64,000 nt of DNA from Pontibacter coccineus. GTDB taxonomy: Bacteria > Bacteroidota > Bacteroidia > Cytophagales > Hymenobacteraceae. Of this stretch, positions 36,918 through 46,400 are shown piece by piece (the first letter of the stretch is position 1; each line of letters opens with the position of its first letter). The position numbers and the translations under genes were made by a program. Where the stretch lies: positions 155,669-219,668 of the forward strand of contig NZ_JAUOTN010000010.1 in assembly GCF_030546575.1 (NCBI RefSeq), read 5' to 3'. The notes under the pieces were generated by a model. The model searched no databases, was not told where the DNA came from, and saw nothing but the letters and a program-made list of their open reading frames with translations.

Positions 36918-37448
36918 TTAGTACCGGCCACTCTGGCCAGGGGAACCGTAATGGTCATCGCCGAAATCCCGGAACTCATCGGCTGTGCCGTAAGAAGCGT
37001 CGTGACGGTAACCGTGGTTGCCCCGGCTGTCGAAGTTGCGGTACAGGTCACCCTCCTCCGGGTTGTCGTAGTTCGGGTTATACCCACTGCTGTAGCGGTA
37101 TCGGGTACGCTCGAAACTGTCGGGGTTGTAGAACTGCGGATTGCCCCGGCTCACCCTTCCCAAGTCATTCTCGGAGCCGTGCGGGAGTCCGTACTCTTCG
37201 TGCCGCGGCACACCACTGTAGTTGTTGGTTTCATAGGTGGTGTTGTAGTAATCCTCCCTGTCGCCGCGGTAATTACCTTCGCGCATGCCAGACTCTTCAT
37301 ACCTGGCGCGGTACTGCTGGCCGGCACCTTTATTTTCTGGTCGTCTCTCCCAGTCGTGGCGCTCGTTGCGGTAGTACTGTTGGCGCGGATCCCCCTGATC
37401 GTAGGGTCGACTAAAGTCATCGTAATGCTGATCTCTGTAATCTCTCAT
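36918..37448 (-). CDS. disordered Tyr/Arg/Asp/Asn/Gly-rich protein A
   Basis: A 176-residue protein starting MRDYRDQHYDDF. Composition is extreme: Tyr, Arg, Asp, Asn, Gly, Glu and Ser dominate, while Ile, Val, Leu, Lys and Cys are nearly absent after the start. No hydrophobic core, membrane helix or signal peptide exists, so the chain should be disordered. Repeating short blocks such as YNPDS, YSSGYNPNYDNPEEG and DYYNTTYE recall two neighbouring genes. Tyr/Arg-rich low-complexity chains can phase-separate; I infer but cannot show this here. Codon phase is supported by the clean composition in this frame and a good terminator downstream; the opposite-strand frames are shadows. Confidence 0.78.
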   Translation of the reverse strand: MRDYRDQHYDDFSRPYDQGDPRQQYYRNERHDWERRPENKGAGQQYRARYEESGMREGNYRGDREDYYNTTYETNNYSGVPRHEEYGLPHGSENDLGRVSRGNPQFYNPDSFERTRYRYSSGYNPNYDNPEEGDLYRNFDSRGNHGYRHDASYGTADEFRDFGDDHYGSPGQSGRY

Positions 37449-37466
37449 AGTTATATTTTTAAAAGG

Positions 37467-37498
37467 ACAGCCGCAGAAGAGCACCCTCCTGCGGCTGT
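37467..37498 (-). terminator. hairpin between two disordered-protein genes
   Basis: Perfect 10-bp stem ACAGCCGCAG / CTGCGGCTGT downstream of the gene ending at 37511; tail CCTTTT on the minus strand. Confidence 0.65.
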
Positions 37499-37510
37499 AT
37501 GGTTTATAGG

Positions 37511-38194
37511 TTAGTGTCGGTTATGTCTGTCTTCTGAGCGACGCTTCGGACGGTTTTCCTGCCCCCAGCGGCTGAGGTTGCTGTAGTGAGTGTCCTCGCC
37601 AAAGTGATCGCGGCCCTCGGTGTGGTTACGGCCTGCAAAGCCACCGCTGTAGTCGTTGTCATAGGCTGGATTGTTCAGTTCGTAGCGGCGGTAAGACTCA
37701 TAGTCACCCATAGAAGAATGCCCCTGGAAACTCTCTGAACCACGTCTGCGGCGCCCTACATCATGCCCAAAGGACTCGTCGTATTGTCCGGAACGCGTCC
37801 AGGTGTTGCCCTGACGACGTAGGTCGTCATAGTCGCGGTTGCTGTAGTCGGCCTGCGGATCGTAGTGGCGGCCTGAGTTCCGGTCGTCGTTCGGCACATA
37901 GCTCATCCCATAGGGGTTGTCGTTTCTCCTGCGTCTGTTCGAAGTATAATCTTCGCCGCTGTACTGTGCTCCGCCCGGCTGAAAGCGTCCCTGACGGGAA
38001 CCGAATTCATGGTCTATGTTGGTGTTGAAAGATCTGGTATCATAGTAATCGTCTTCCTGCTCACCATAACCGCTGTTGAAGCGCGAATCCACGGTGTAGT
38101 TGCCGCGGTCTGAGTTTTCGCCATGGTGATGGTTGTGCACCCAGCGCGGCTCCATATTGCGATTATCACGGTTTTCTTCTCTGTTGTTTCTCAT
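37511..38194 (-). CDS. disordered Tyr/Arg/Asp/Asn/Gly-rich protein B
   Basis: A 227-residue protein starting MRNNREENRDNRN. Like protein A it is almost free of aliphatic residues and rich in Asn, Asp, Arg, Gly, Tyr, Ser and His. Blocks include HNHHHGENSDRGN near the start, YYDTRSFNTNIDHEFG, RRRRND, YDPQADYSNRDYDDLRR and a basic end RRSEDRHNRH. The His/Asn block could bind metal; this is speculative. It lies upstream of protein A on the same strand with a hairpin between them, and is divergent from protein C. I do not recognise a named family. Confidence 0.78.
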   Translation of the reverse strand: MRNNREENRDNRNMEPRWVHNHHHGENSDRGNYTVDSRFNSGYGEQEDDYYDTRSFNTNIDHEFGSRQGRFQPGGAQYSGEDYTSNRRRRNDNPYGMSYVPNDDRNSGRHYDPQADYSNRDYDDLRRQGNTWTRSGQYDESFGHDVGRRRRGSESFQGHSSMGDYESYRRYELNNPAYDNDYSGGFAGRNHTEGRDHFGEDTHYSNLSRWGQENRPKRRSEDRHNRH

Positions 38195-38325
38195 AGCGTT
38201 GTGGTTTAATTTCAACATAATCCAGCTACTGTTTACGGGCATGCCCCCGCTTTGGGTTAAGGACAAGCCCTAAACTCCCAACCGGATTGTGCGTTTATAG
38301 AGGGTGTACCAATCAAGATAAAACT

Positions 38326-38994
38326 ATGGACAGCTATAATAATTGGCAGGACAGGCCAGAGGATCGTCACCGCGACAACCGTCTTCCGAATGAATCGCAG
38401 TACAGAGGCGCTTACCGCCTGGACGAAGACGGACACTACAGCACTTACAACCGCAACCGCCAGGGCGACATGGGCAATCATGACCGCCACAACGATAACC
38501 ACGGAGGAGACTACGTGTACCGCCGAAGCCGCAACCTGCAGGACAACGACGGCTACACACAGCGCCAGTACCAGCAGAGCTACCGCGGCGACAGTTCACG
38601 GCAAGGAGTTGAAAATAACTTTGGTGGACGCTATGGTGGCAGCGCAGGTATGCGCGACAGCCGCTCAGACTACAACGAACGCAGCGGAAGCTCTCGTTTT
38701 GATAACCCGCATTATGGGGACGATTACGTACATCATGCTTCCAGCAATTTCGACATCAATTACGGCCCCGACCACCTCCCGTATAACCGTGGCGAGAACT
38801 ATGGCAACATGGCCGGCTCCCTGAGCTATGGCTATGACGGCGGCTACAACTCCGATCCGGACTACAACCGCCGTTACAACCCGCTTACAGGGGAGCTACG
38901 ATGGCGCGAGAGCGATTACCACCAGCAGCGTAAGCCGGGTCGCTACGGCCCACCGGACCTCACAGCCTCCAACCCGGATTATGACCGCTACTAA
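38326..38994 (+). CDS. disordered Tyr/Arg/Asp/Asn/Gly-rich protein C
   Basis: A 222-residue protein starting MDSYNNWQDRPEDRH. Composition and length match proteins A and B: Tyr, Asn, Asp, Arg, Gly, Ser, His and Gln, few aliphatics, no membrane segment. Features include YRGAYRLDEDGHYSTYNRN, repeated YGDDY/YNRGENYG blocks and an end segment RYNPLTGELRWRESDY. It is transcribed away from proteins A and B, and the 131 bases between the ATGs of B and C must hold both promoters. Co-regulation of the three is inferred from this arrangement. Confidence 0.78.
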   Translation: MDSYNNWQDRPEDRHRDNRLPNESQYRGAYRLDEDGHYSTYNRNRQGDMGNHDRHNDNHGGDYVYRRSRNLQDNDGYTQRQYQQSYRGDSSRQGVENNFGGRYGGSAGMRDSRSDYNERSGSSRFDNPHYGDDYVHHASSNFDINYGPDHLPYNRGENYGNMAGSLSYGYDGGYNSDPDYNRRYNPLTGELRWRESDYHQQRKPGRYGPPDLTASNPDYDRY

Positions 38995-39057
38995 GGTATA
39001 GCCATAACCTTGGAGGCAATTCAGAGTAAAACTTAAGACAACTAAAACAGCTTGAAG

Positions 39058-39303
39058 ATGAACACAGATAAGATTAAAGACCAGAACAAGGATCAAAATA
39101 AAAGCAATATAAACGAGGGCAACAAAGTGCCGAACATCCATCCGACCGCCAAGAAGGATTCATCAGAGCAAATTGCGCGCTCAGAGGAAAGTGACCAGGC
39201 CGGTCGCAGCACGGGCAACGAGCCACGTAGCAGCGGACGCCAGGGCGGTAAAAGCGTGGAAGACGGCGGACAGGATGCTGGCAGTAGCGCCGGCAGCCAC
39301 TAG
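39058..39303 (+). CDS. short hydrophilic disordered protein
   Basis: An 81-residue protein starting MNTDKIKDQNKDQNK, almost wholly Lys, Asp, Asn, Gln, Ser, Gly and Glu, with an end rich in Gly, Ser and Asp (QGGKSVEDGGQDAGS). It has one Ile/Pro patch (KVPNIHPTAKK) and no hydrophobic core. Such stress-type hydrophilic proteins resemble KGG or hydrophilin proteins induced by drying or salt, but no exact family is recognised. It lies 63 bases after protein C and may be cotranscribed with it. Confidence 0.7.
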   Translation: MNTDKIKDQNKDQNKSNINEGNKVPNIHPTAKKDSSEQIARSEESDQAGRSTGNEPRSSGRQGGKSVEDGGQDAGSSAGSH

Positions 39304-39323
39304 CATTTAAACAGATTTACAAA

Positions 39324-39360
39324 GAGGGAGGCTGGGAATGACCTGGTCTTCCTTTTTTTA
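39324..39360 (+). terminator. probable terminator after the hydrophilic protein gene
   Basis: Imperfect stem between GAGGGAGGCTGGG and CCTGGTCTTCC followed by seven T residues. Confidence 0.6.
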
Positions 39361-39449
39361 TGGCTGCCCTTATTTCGTATCTTTGGCTATACCTGCTCTG
39401 CTGCAGCAAGGTATAAGGTATAGTCGAAAAGTCGGCACAGGTGTTTTCA

Positions 39450-40829
39450 ATGGAGAAGATCAAAGCACAGGAGCACTTAGTCATCATTGGCAACGGCATT
39501 GCGGGCGTTACCCTGGCGCAGCATGTGCGGCAAGGGAGCGACTGCCGCATTACGATGGTGTCGTCTGAGTCGCCGCTGCATTTTTCCCGCACCGCCCTGA
39601 TGTATGTGTACATGGGCCACATGCGCTTTCAGGACATTGTGCCCTATGCCGACTGGTACTGGCAGGAGCAGAAGATCGAGCTGGTGCATGATTATGTGGA
39701 GCGGGTGGAGACGAACGACAAAAAGCTGGTGCTGCGTAATGGTGCTCCCCTGCACTACGACAAACTGGTACTGGCCACCGGCTCCAGCGCCGCCTACCAC
39801 GACTGGCCCGGCCAAATGCTGAAAGGGGTACAGGGTCTTGTCTCGCTGCAGGACCTGGAACAGATGCAGGCCAACACAGCAGGTATACAAGCGGCTGTGA
39901 TTGTTGGCGGCGGCCTGATTGGTGTGGAGATGGCCGAGATGCTCCGTAGCCGCGGCATTGCCGTGACCATGCTGATCCGGGACGAACTCTACTGGAACAA
40001 TGTGCTCCCGAAAGAAGAGGCGCAGCTCGTGACCGACCACATCCAACAGCACGGCGTCGAACTGTTGTTGCAGGAAGAACTGCAGGAGATTCTGGCTGAC
40101 GCATCTGGTCGGGTACGCGGTCTACGGACGCGCAGCGGCAAGGAGCTACCCTGCCAGTTTGTGGGCATCACCACCGGCGTAAAGCCGAACATAGATTTCC
40201 TCAAAGGTGCAGGTATAGACATCGACCGGGGCATCCTGGTAAACGAGTTTTTCGAGACCAACCAGCCCGGCGTATACGCTCTGAGCGACTGCGCCCAGTT
40301 CCGAAACCCCGCTCCGGGCGAGCCCAAGATGGAGCAGCTCTGGTATACAGGCCGGCTGCACGCCGAGGTGCTGGCTTCTACCCTGCTCGGCGATCGAAAG
40401 CCTTATGAGCGGGGGCCCTGGTTCAATTCAGCCAAGTTCTTCGACATCGAATACCAGACCTATGGCATTGTTCCTGCGCAATTCACAGAACAGCACGAAT
40501 CGCTGTACTGGCAGAACGAGGCGGCGACCAAGGCCATCCGCTTCCTCTATGAAAAGGGGACAGCCAGGCTGCTAGGTATAAATTTGCTCGGCGTACGCTA
40601 CCGTCACGACCTGTGCCACCACTGGCTCCAGCAAGGCTATACCTTGCATGAGGTGATGCAGGAGCTGCCGGCCGTCAACTTCGATCCCGAGTTTTTCCAG
40701 CGCTACGAAGAAGAGCTCCTGCACCAGTACTATACCCGTTTCCCGGACCGACAGCCACCCGTCAAACAAAACACGTGGTGGGAGCTGCGCAAGCGTTTCA
40801 GCCTGTTTTCTGACTCTACTTCTTGTTAA
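39450..40829 (+). CDS. FAD/NAD(P)-dependent oxidoreductase
   Basis: A 459-residue pyridine nucleotide-disulfide-type flavoprotein without the redox-active CxxxxC pair. FAD motif VIIGNGIAGVTLA (residue 11 on), LATGSSAAY, second Rossmann motif VIVGGGLIGVEMAE, and the FAD-binding VYALSDCAQF near 280. The ATG at 39450 is preferred over a GTG nine bases upstream. The next gene starts 15 bases after the stop and encodes a polytopic 4Fe-4S protein; together they look like an electron-transfer pair that passes electrons between NAD(P)H and a membrane pool or partner enzyme. The final acceptor is unknown. Confidence 0.88.
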   Translation: MEKIKAQEHLVIIGNGIAGVTLAQHVRQGSDCRITMVSSESPLHFSRTALMYVYMGHMRFQDIVPYADWYWQEQKIELVHDYVERVETNDKKLVLRNGAPLHYDKLVLATGSSAAYHDWPGQMLKGVQGLVSLQDLEQMQANTAGIQAAVIVGGGLIGVEMAEMLRSRGIAVTMLIRDELYWNNVLPKEEAQLVTDHIQQHGVELLLQEELQEILADASGRVRGLRTRSGKELPCQFVGITTGVKPNIDFLKGAGIDIDRGILVNEFFETNQPGVYALSDCAQFRNPAPGEPKMEQLWYTGRLHAEVLASTLLGDRKPYERGPWFNSAKFFDIEYQTYGIVPAQFTEQHESLYWQNEAATKAIRFLYEKGTARLLGINLLGVRYRHDLCHHWLQQGYTLHEVMQELPAVNFDPEFFQRYEEELLHQYYTRFPDRQPPVKQNTWWELRKRFSLFSDSTSC

Positions 40830-40844
40830 TTACCGATCATACTC

Positions 40845-42200
40845 ATGCATACTGCCGCTATTTCCCATCCTACTGCCTCCTCTTCTACTGTTTCGCAGGA
40901 TACCATGAAAATGGCAGGCCTCATCCTTATCAGCATCGGGCTGTTGGGTATACTGGTAGCAGCTGTGGGAGCTGACTATATCTCTCCTGTCTTGACCGGG
41001 CTAGGTGGAACGATTGTCTTCACAATTGGCGCTTTGGTATACATCTGGCAAAGCCGCCTGCATAGATCATCCGCTGAACAAAACCACGGGCTTTGGCAAC
41101 AGGATGCTACTTCCCGGGGGGCTTCGGCCTGGGTAATTGGTTTTGTACTCACCGGTTTTTACGTGTTGCTCTATTGGTTTCCGGACACACTGCAAGGATT
41201 GATACAGGCCATGGAGCCCCTGAGCCAGTGGCTGCGTGGCAGACCGAGCGACCAGTGGTTCTTGTACGGCACTTTCTATACCCTGGCCATTCTCGTGATG
41301 GGAGTACACGCCTTGCTCAAGTACCGTAACAGCCGCTACCACATTATCCGCACCATCTCGGTCATGTTTTTCCAGTTAGGTTTTGCCTTTCTGTTGCCGG
41401 GTCTGTTGCTGATGCTCAATAAGCCAGAGTACTATTTCACTTACTTCTGGCCACTCAAGTACGATTATCTGTTTCCGGGAACCATAGATTACCTGGTGCG
41501 TGACGGCGCAGCGTTGGGCGTGTTCATGGTGTTCTGGGGAGCCGTTTTCTCATTTCTGGCCACACCAGTGCTCACTTATTTCTATGGCAAGCGCTGGTAC
41601 TGCTCCTGGGTGTGCGGCTGCGGCGGACTGGCCGAAACCGCCGGCGATCCGTACCGGCACCTTTCGGACAAAAGCCGCAAAGCCTGGCGCTGGGAAGTGG
41701 CCATCATCTACCCGATACTGGGATTCGTCATCCTCACGACGCTATTTCTTTGGATCAACTCCTGGAGCGAAGGACGTCTACTGGGTGATTTGTCGGGCGG
41801 CTTTGCCAGCACCTATGGCTTCTTTATCGGTGCGATGTTTTCGGGCGTAATCGGCGTGGGCTTCTATCCACTTTTGGGCAATAGGGTCTGGTGCCGTTTT
41901 GGCTGCCCGATGGCCGCTTACCTGGGCCTGCTGCAAAAGCATTTCTCCCGTTTCCGCATCACAACTAATGGGGCACAGTGTATCTCCTGCGGCAACTGCT
42001 CTACCTATTGCGAAATGGGCATCGATGTGCGCTGGTATGCGCAGCAGGGCGAGCCGATCATCCGGGCATCGTGCGTGGGCTGCGGCATTTGTGCGCATGT
42101 TTGTCCGCGTGGCGTACTGAAACTGGAGAACGGTCCGCGCGAAGACCGCTATGCAGGCTCTCCGATGATCAAGCGCGACGAGCTGCGGATTTTGAGCTAG
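40845..42200 (+). CDS. polytopic membrane protein with ferredoxin-type 4Fe-4S sites (NapH/NosR-like)
   Basis: A 451-residue protein with about six transmembrane helices (for example around residues 24-43, 47-66, 95-112, 146-160, 170-190 and 225-245). A cysteine patch CSWVCGCGGL follows a membrane helix, as in the NapH/CcoG/NosR/RdxA group. Two C-terminal clusters, CISCGNCSTYCEMG and CVGCGICAHVCPRG, each bind a 4Fe-4S centre. Proteins of this group move electrons from quinol or flavoproteins to periplasmic or cytoplasmic partners. Here it is translationally close to the FAD oxidoreductase; no nitrate, nitrite or oxidase gene is adjacent. Confidence 0.88.
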   Translation: MHTAAISHPTASSSTVSQDTMKMAGLILISIGLLGILVAAVGADYISPVLTGLGGTIVFTIGALVYIWQSRLHRSSAEQNHGLWQQDATSRGASAWVIGFVLTGFYVLLYWFPDTLQGLIQAMEPLSQWLRGRPSDQWFLYGTFYTLAILVMGVHALLKYRNSRYHIIRTISVMFFQLGFAFLLPGLLLMLNKPEYYFTYFWPLKYDYLFPGTIDYLVRDGAALGVFMVFWGAVFSFLATPVLTYFYGKRWYCSWVCGCGGLAETAGDPYRHLSDKSRKAWRWEVAIIYPILGFVILTTLFLWINSWSEGRLLGDLSGGFASTYGFFIGAMFSGVIGVGFYPLLGNRVWCRFGCPMAAYLGLLQKHFSRFRITTNGAQCISCGNCSTYCEMGIDVRWYAQQGEPIIRASCVGCGICAHVCPRGVLKLENGPREDRYAGSPMIKRDELRILS

Positions 42201-42432
42201 AACCCATCGGGGGCTGCTAGCTTATACCTGAATTTGCATTTTCCGTCTCTATTGAAAGACAGAGGGCTTAGGGATTAATTGCTTCTTAATACCAACTCCT
42301 AAAGGTTAGAACTGTTTCATGCTAAGAAAATAAGCGCAATGCTTTCTGTTATTCTGTAAAGAAACCTGGGTAAAGGGAGGTTAAGCCATGTTATAGTCGG
42401 GAGCAGGCCCAGTTCCGTCAACTTAAGCAAAG

Positions 42433-42563
42433 GTTAACTTAAGCTGTCATCTCGAAAGAATTGAGAGATCCGGATTGTTCCAAAGCCTATGTACTAACTC
42501 AGATTTCTCCCGAAACAAGGCCCCCTACCCCAGCCGAAATGACTAAAAATTCCTTAAGCTAAC
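42433..42563. repeat. REP/MITE-like element with nested inverted ends
   Basis: Outer arms GTTAACTTAAG (42433) and CTTAAGCTAAC (42553) match in 10 of 11 positions. Just inside are GTCATCTCGA and CGAAATGAC, and within those GAGAGATCC and AGATTTCTCCC. Elements of the form GTCATTTCGA...TCGAAATGAC recur in Bacteroidota genomes as I remember them (not checked). Confidence 0.65.
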
Positions 42564-42744
42564 GGCATTGGGGAGAAGACCCCTCTTTACCAGGATTTCT
42601 TCAGGATAACAAAAATGCCAACGCTCCCAAGGGGGCAATCCTTGCTAATAGAAAAGGCCTCAGTAGCCTTATCTGAGGCATTTGGCAGATTTCATACAAT
42701 AGTAAACCCATCTCCCAATCGTTTAGCTCATATGCTTCAATAAA

Positions 42745-42799
42745 GCTTAAACGCATCGCGGGCACCTGCTTTTGACAAGTGCCCGCGATGCGTTTAAGC
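42745..42799 (-). terminator. 21-bp perfect hairpin downstream of the 42832 gene
   Basis: Arm CTTAAACGCATCGCGGGCAC pairs over 21 positions with a 13-base loop. On the minus strand it follows the small membrane protein gene, with tail CTTTATT. Confidence 0.7.
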
Positions 42800-42831
42800 G
42801 AACAGGTTAGCCGGGGCTATACCTGTAGGTA

Positions 42832-43077
42832 CTACTGCAATTCTTCCTGCTCCATGTATTCCCACATGGCATCTTCGCTGGCGCCGATCTTAGCCGCATA
42901 AAGCAACATCGTAGTATAAACGGCGATCAACAAAAAGCTAAGCGGGATAGAGAATACAAAAGACACAACCAGCGTCTTTACCGGATCGGGCTTCGTTTTC
43001 ATTTTGGTAGATGCATACCAAAAAAAACAGATGTTAAAGATGCCGGCAAGCGCAATAAAATTGATGATATCTAACAT
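42832..43077 (-). CDS. 81-residue two-helix membrane protein
   Basis: Two hydrophobic segments (about residues 3-22, IINFIALAGIFNICFFWYAS, and 36-65, LVVSFVFSIPLSFLLIAVYT) joined by a Lys/Asp-containing loop, then an acidic tail EYMEQEELQ. No family is recognised. Complete ATG-to-stop frame with a strong hairpin downstream, so probably a real gene. Confidence 0.65.
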   Translation of the reverse strand: MLDIINFIALAGIFNICFFWYASTKMKTKPDPVKTLVVSFVFSIPLSFLLIAVYTTMLLYAAKIGASEDAMWEYMEQEELQ

Positions 43078-43442
43078 TGGCTAAAAGTTAAATGTTGGTC
43101 TTGATTCTTCCCGAGGAGTGTAGCATTTAGGGTATAAAGCCGAAAAGTACACCTTTTAGTTCAAATCAGGTCGTGTGTTTTTGTTGTCAGGTATGAATTG
43201 ACTATGTGCTTATACTTAAACACCATAGTGCAATTTAGGAGACATAAATTTAATTCACAATAATTGTTACAAATAATTTTAACAATATATTAACAGTGCC
43301 TCAAAAAGGCTTTTATAAAGCCCTAACAGCGCCCTTTCTATTTACAAGGACTTAAACCTTAGCCAGTTACCTTACAAGAGCGTCACACAGAACTTTACCC
43401 TTTCCCAAAATAAAACAAGCCATTGCAGCGTATTTGCCTGGC
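43078..43442. other. AT-rich intergenic region
   Basis: About 365 bases holding the A2M terminator (43303-43322) and presumably the promoter of the 81-residue protein; otherwise nothing recognised. Confidence 0.55.
43303..43322 (-). terminator. terminator of the alpha-2-macroglobulin gene
   Basis: Stem GGCTTT / AAAGCC with a three-base loop; on the minus strand five T follow directly. It lies about 120 bases after the stop. Confidence 0.75.
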
Positions 43443-46400
43443 CTATTTAATGCTTATATCCCTCAGCCCGGTACGCCCATAAAACACCGGAAAATACATC
43501 AGCTCCGCCTTGGCCGGATTGAGCGTATAGGCTCCGTTGTAGCGTGGCAAAAGTTTGATGGTATAGGTATGCTTGCCTTTTGGCAGTCGGTCGGCAAAAA
43601 TGGCGACTTTGTGCCGGAAATATTCCCGGTGCACTTCGTACGGTCCGCGGCCTGTTTTCTCATCGTAAGAGCAACCGGCAGGTATAGGCACTTCAATCAG
43701 CACGTAATCCGCATTAGCTTTGGCCTCTACTTCCACCACCAACTCAACCGGCTTGCCAGCTTTTAAAGTGGCCTGGTTCGCTATACCATTAAAGGAGGTC
43801 TTCACCACAAAGTCTTTCTGCACCGGCTCCGGGCTAGCGTTCCAATGGGTTTGGTAGGCGGTCAAGTATAGCGGAAGCTTACCGGTTTTACGAACCACCA
43901 AAGGCTGACCCGGCAGGAAGGTGGTATCTACAGGGAAATTGGTGGCCTCTAGACTCAAAGGCCCCGCCAGTTGCAGGCTGTTATGAAGCGGCGGCTGATC
44001 CCCATCTTTGGCACTTAGCAGATCGGGCAGCAGCGTTTCCAGTATACGGGCCGACTCGTAGGTATTGCGCCAGTGGCCGTTGCGACGTTCACTTAGTAAA
44101 TAGGCGCGAATGCTGGCTAGCTCCTGTTCGTGGCCGCCCGTTGCTTTCAGAATGTTATAGGCGAGGAGCGTGTTGGAGATGTGGTTGTTAGAGAGGCTAT
44201 ACCTTCTTTCGCCCCAGTGCAAACCTCCGAGCGTCGTCACCTGCTTGTACTTCTGCAGCGTATCGAGCGGGGCCTCCAGCTTAAGCTTCTGGCGCATACG
44301 CGTCAGGCGCAGCTGTTCTTCTAAGGACAACCCTTCCCGTTTCGAGAGCTCTTGCACGTAGCGGGTATAATCGACCTTGGCCTGTAGCTTGTGCAGGGTC
44401 TCGAGCATCATCAGCTTGTCTGTGAAACGGGCCTGTTCCAGCCGGTAGACCATAAAATCCTGCAGCTTCTGCTCGTCATACCTCGGGGCGTAGCCTTCCG
44501 CTTTGGCCAGCGACAGCGCCTCTACCACGTGGCTGGTGATCCAGGTATAGGCTGGGCCGGACTGCCACCAGGTCCAGGCGCCTTCCGGCAGCTGGGTTTT
44601 TTCAAGGTGGCGCACCAGCCTTCGCACCATGCGTTCGTGCTCAAACTTCTCCCCTAGCTGCTCCCGTATGCGCTTTTCCAGCAGCAGCCCTTTCAACTTG
44701 GAGGCTGCCTGCTCGCTGCACCAGTATTCGTACTGATGCAGGTAGTCGATCTCCTCGAGCATCACCTCCAGCAGATTGCCTTTCGCGTGCAGCTTCACAG
44801 GGCCTTTGGCCGGGTCGAAGTCCAGAGTTACTGTCGTGTCGGCGTGCAAAGCCAGGAAGTGGCCGGTGGTTTCCTGGGTACCTTTCGGGTATACCGGGAT
44901 GTGGCGCCGCTCGCCGTCGGCCATCCCGTCCGCTGATCGCAATGCAAAGAGCACCTCCACCGAGTCTGGCGCAACAGATGGAGCAGTGAATGTGAGGGTA
45001 TCGGTAAAGGCACGCTTCAGCAATATCTGGCGTTCGCGGACCTGCTTGCCCGCCACTTCAAACCGGGTGCTGACGGTGGCGGAGTCTGGCAGGTAGTTGA
45101 GTGTCTTGCCTATGACCTGCGTCTTGTCACCCTCCACCAAAAAGCGCGGCATTGCCAACGTGGCCATCATGGCTTTAAATGATTTTATGCTGGTGCTGAA
45201 AATGCCCGTGCGCTTCTTGCCGTCCATGCCCAGCACATAGGTGTTCCAGCTGGTAATATCGCCTGGGAAGGTAACCGGGAAAGTAGCCTGGCCCTTGCGG
45301 TTGGTGAGCAGGCGTGGCTGCCAGAAGGCGAAGTCCGAGAAGTTCTCGCGGATGGCACCCGCCTCGTCTACCGGCAGCTCTGCAGTGAGCCCCTCGGGCC
45401 CGCTTTTGCCGCCGATGATGATCACACCGCCCGCCGCTACGGAACCATAGATCGCCATTCCGGCCTCAGCATCCAGCTTTTTCATGGAAGCGATCAAAGC
45501 CGGATCCAAATCCGACAGCTCGCCGCTGTAAGGTACTCCGTTCACAATAATAAGCGGCGAGCGGACGCTTTGGACAGAGGTATTGCCTCTGATGCGTATA
45601 CCCGCTGCACGCCCCTCTACTACAGTGGCAGCAGCGTATGTCATACTTTTCCTCTCCTGCGCACCATAGCCTACCACCACCACTTCCGAAAGTTGTTTCA
45701 TATCCACTTGCAGACTAGTATCTACCACCTTTCTGCCCTCTGCAGCTATTTCTGAAGTTACATACCCAATGTAGCGGAACACCAGCACGGCATTGGCAGG
45801 CACGCCAAGCTGATAAAAGCCGTTCGCATCGGTAGCCGTACCGATGCGCGTGCCCTTCACCAGCACAGCCACGCCCGGCAGCGGCTCGCCTGAGCCTGAA
45901 TCAACGACTATACCTGATACGGTCGTGCTGTATTCGTTCAGACCGCTGGTATAATTATCATTGCGCATCTGTCGGATTAGCTGCTGTTGCACCTCTATAC
46001 CTACTCCACGTTGGGCTTCCCTGATGCGTCTGTTGATCAGTTGCTGTAGCGCCTGGCTATACCTGTCCGATTGCTTCTGTGCATTTGGCTGCAGGTATAG
46101 CTGCACCTGCCCGTTTGCCTGCACACGCAGGTCGGTGGCTACATAGTTGCTGTCCGGAAACAGCAGCGCTAACCGGTAGTTGCCAACCGGTATACCTGTC
46201 ACCAGCAGCGTATTGCCGCTGTAGAGACGGGCGGAGTCGGGGTGACCAGCCTTGTGCAGCACGGCAATGGCGGGCATCTGCGTAAAGGCGCTGTCCAGTC
46301 GCCAGCCAACCCGGCCTTTGGGGAGGTATTCTTCGTAGCGTGGATTATTGCCCAAAGCCTTCTGCAGCCAGAACTGCCTTTGCAGTTCGTCCCACTCCTT

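Larger units (their letters stand above)
42201..42831. other. long intergenic region with a REP-like element and a 21-bp hairpin
   Basis: About 630 bases with no gene. It holds an inverted-repeat element (42433-42563) and a long perfect hairpin (42745-42799), described separately. No tRNA or protein frame was found. Confidence 0.6.
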
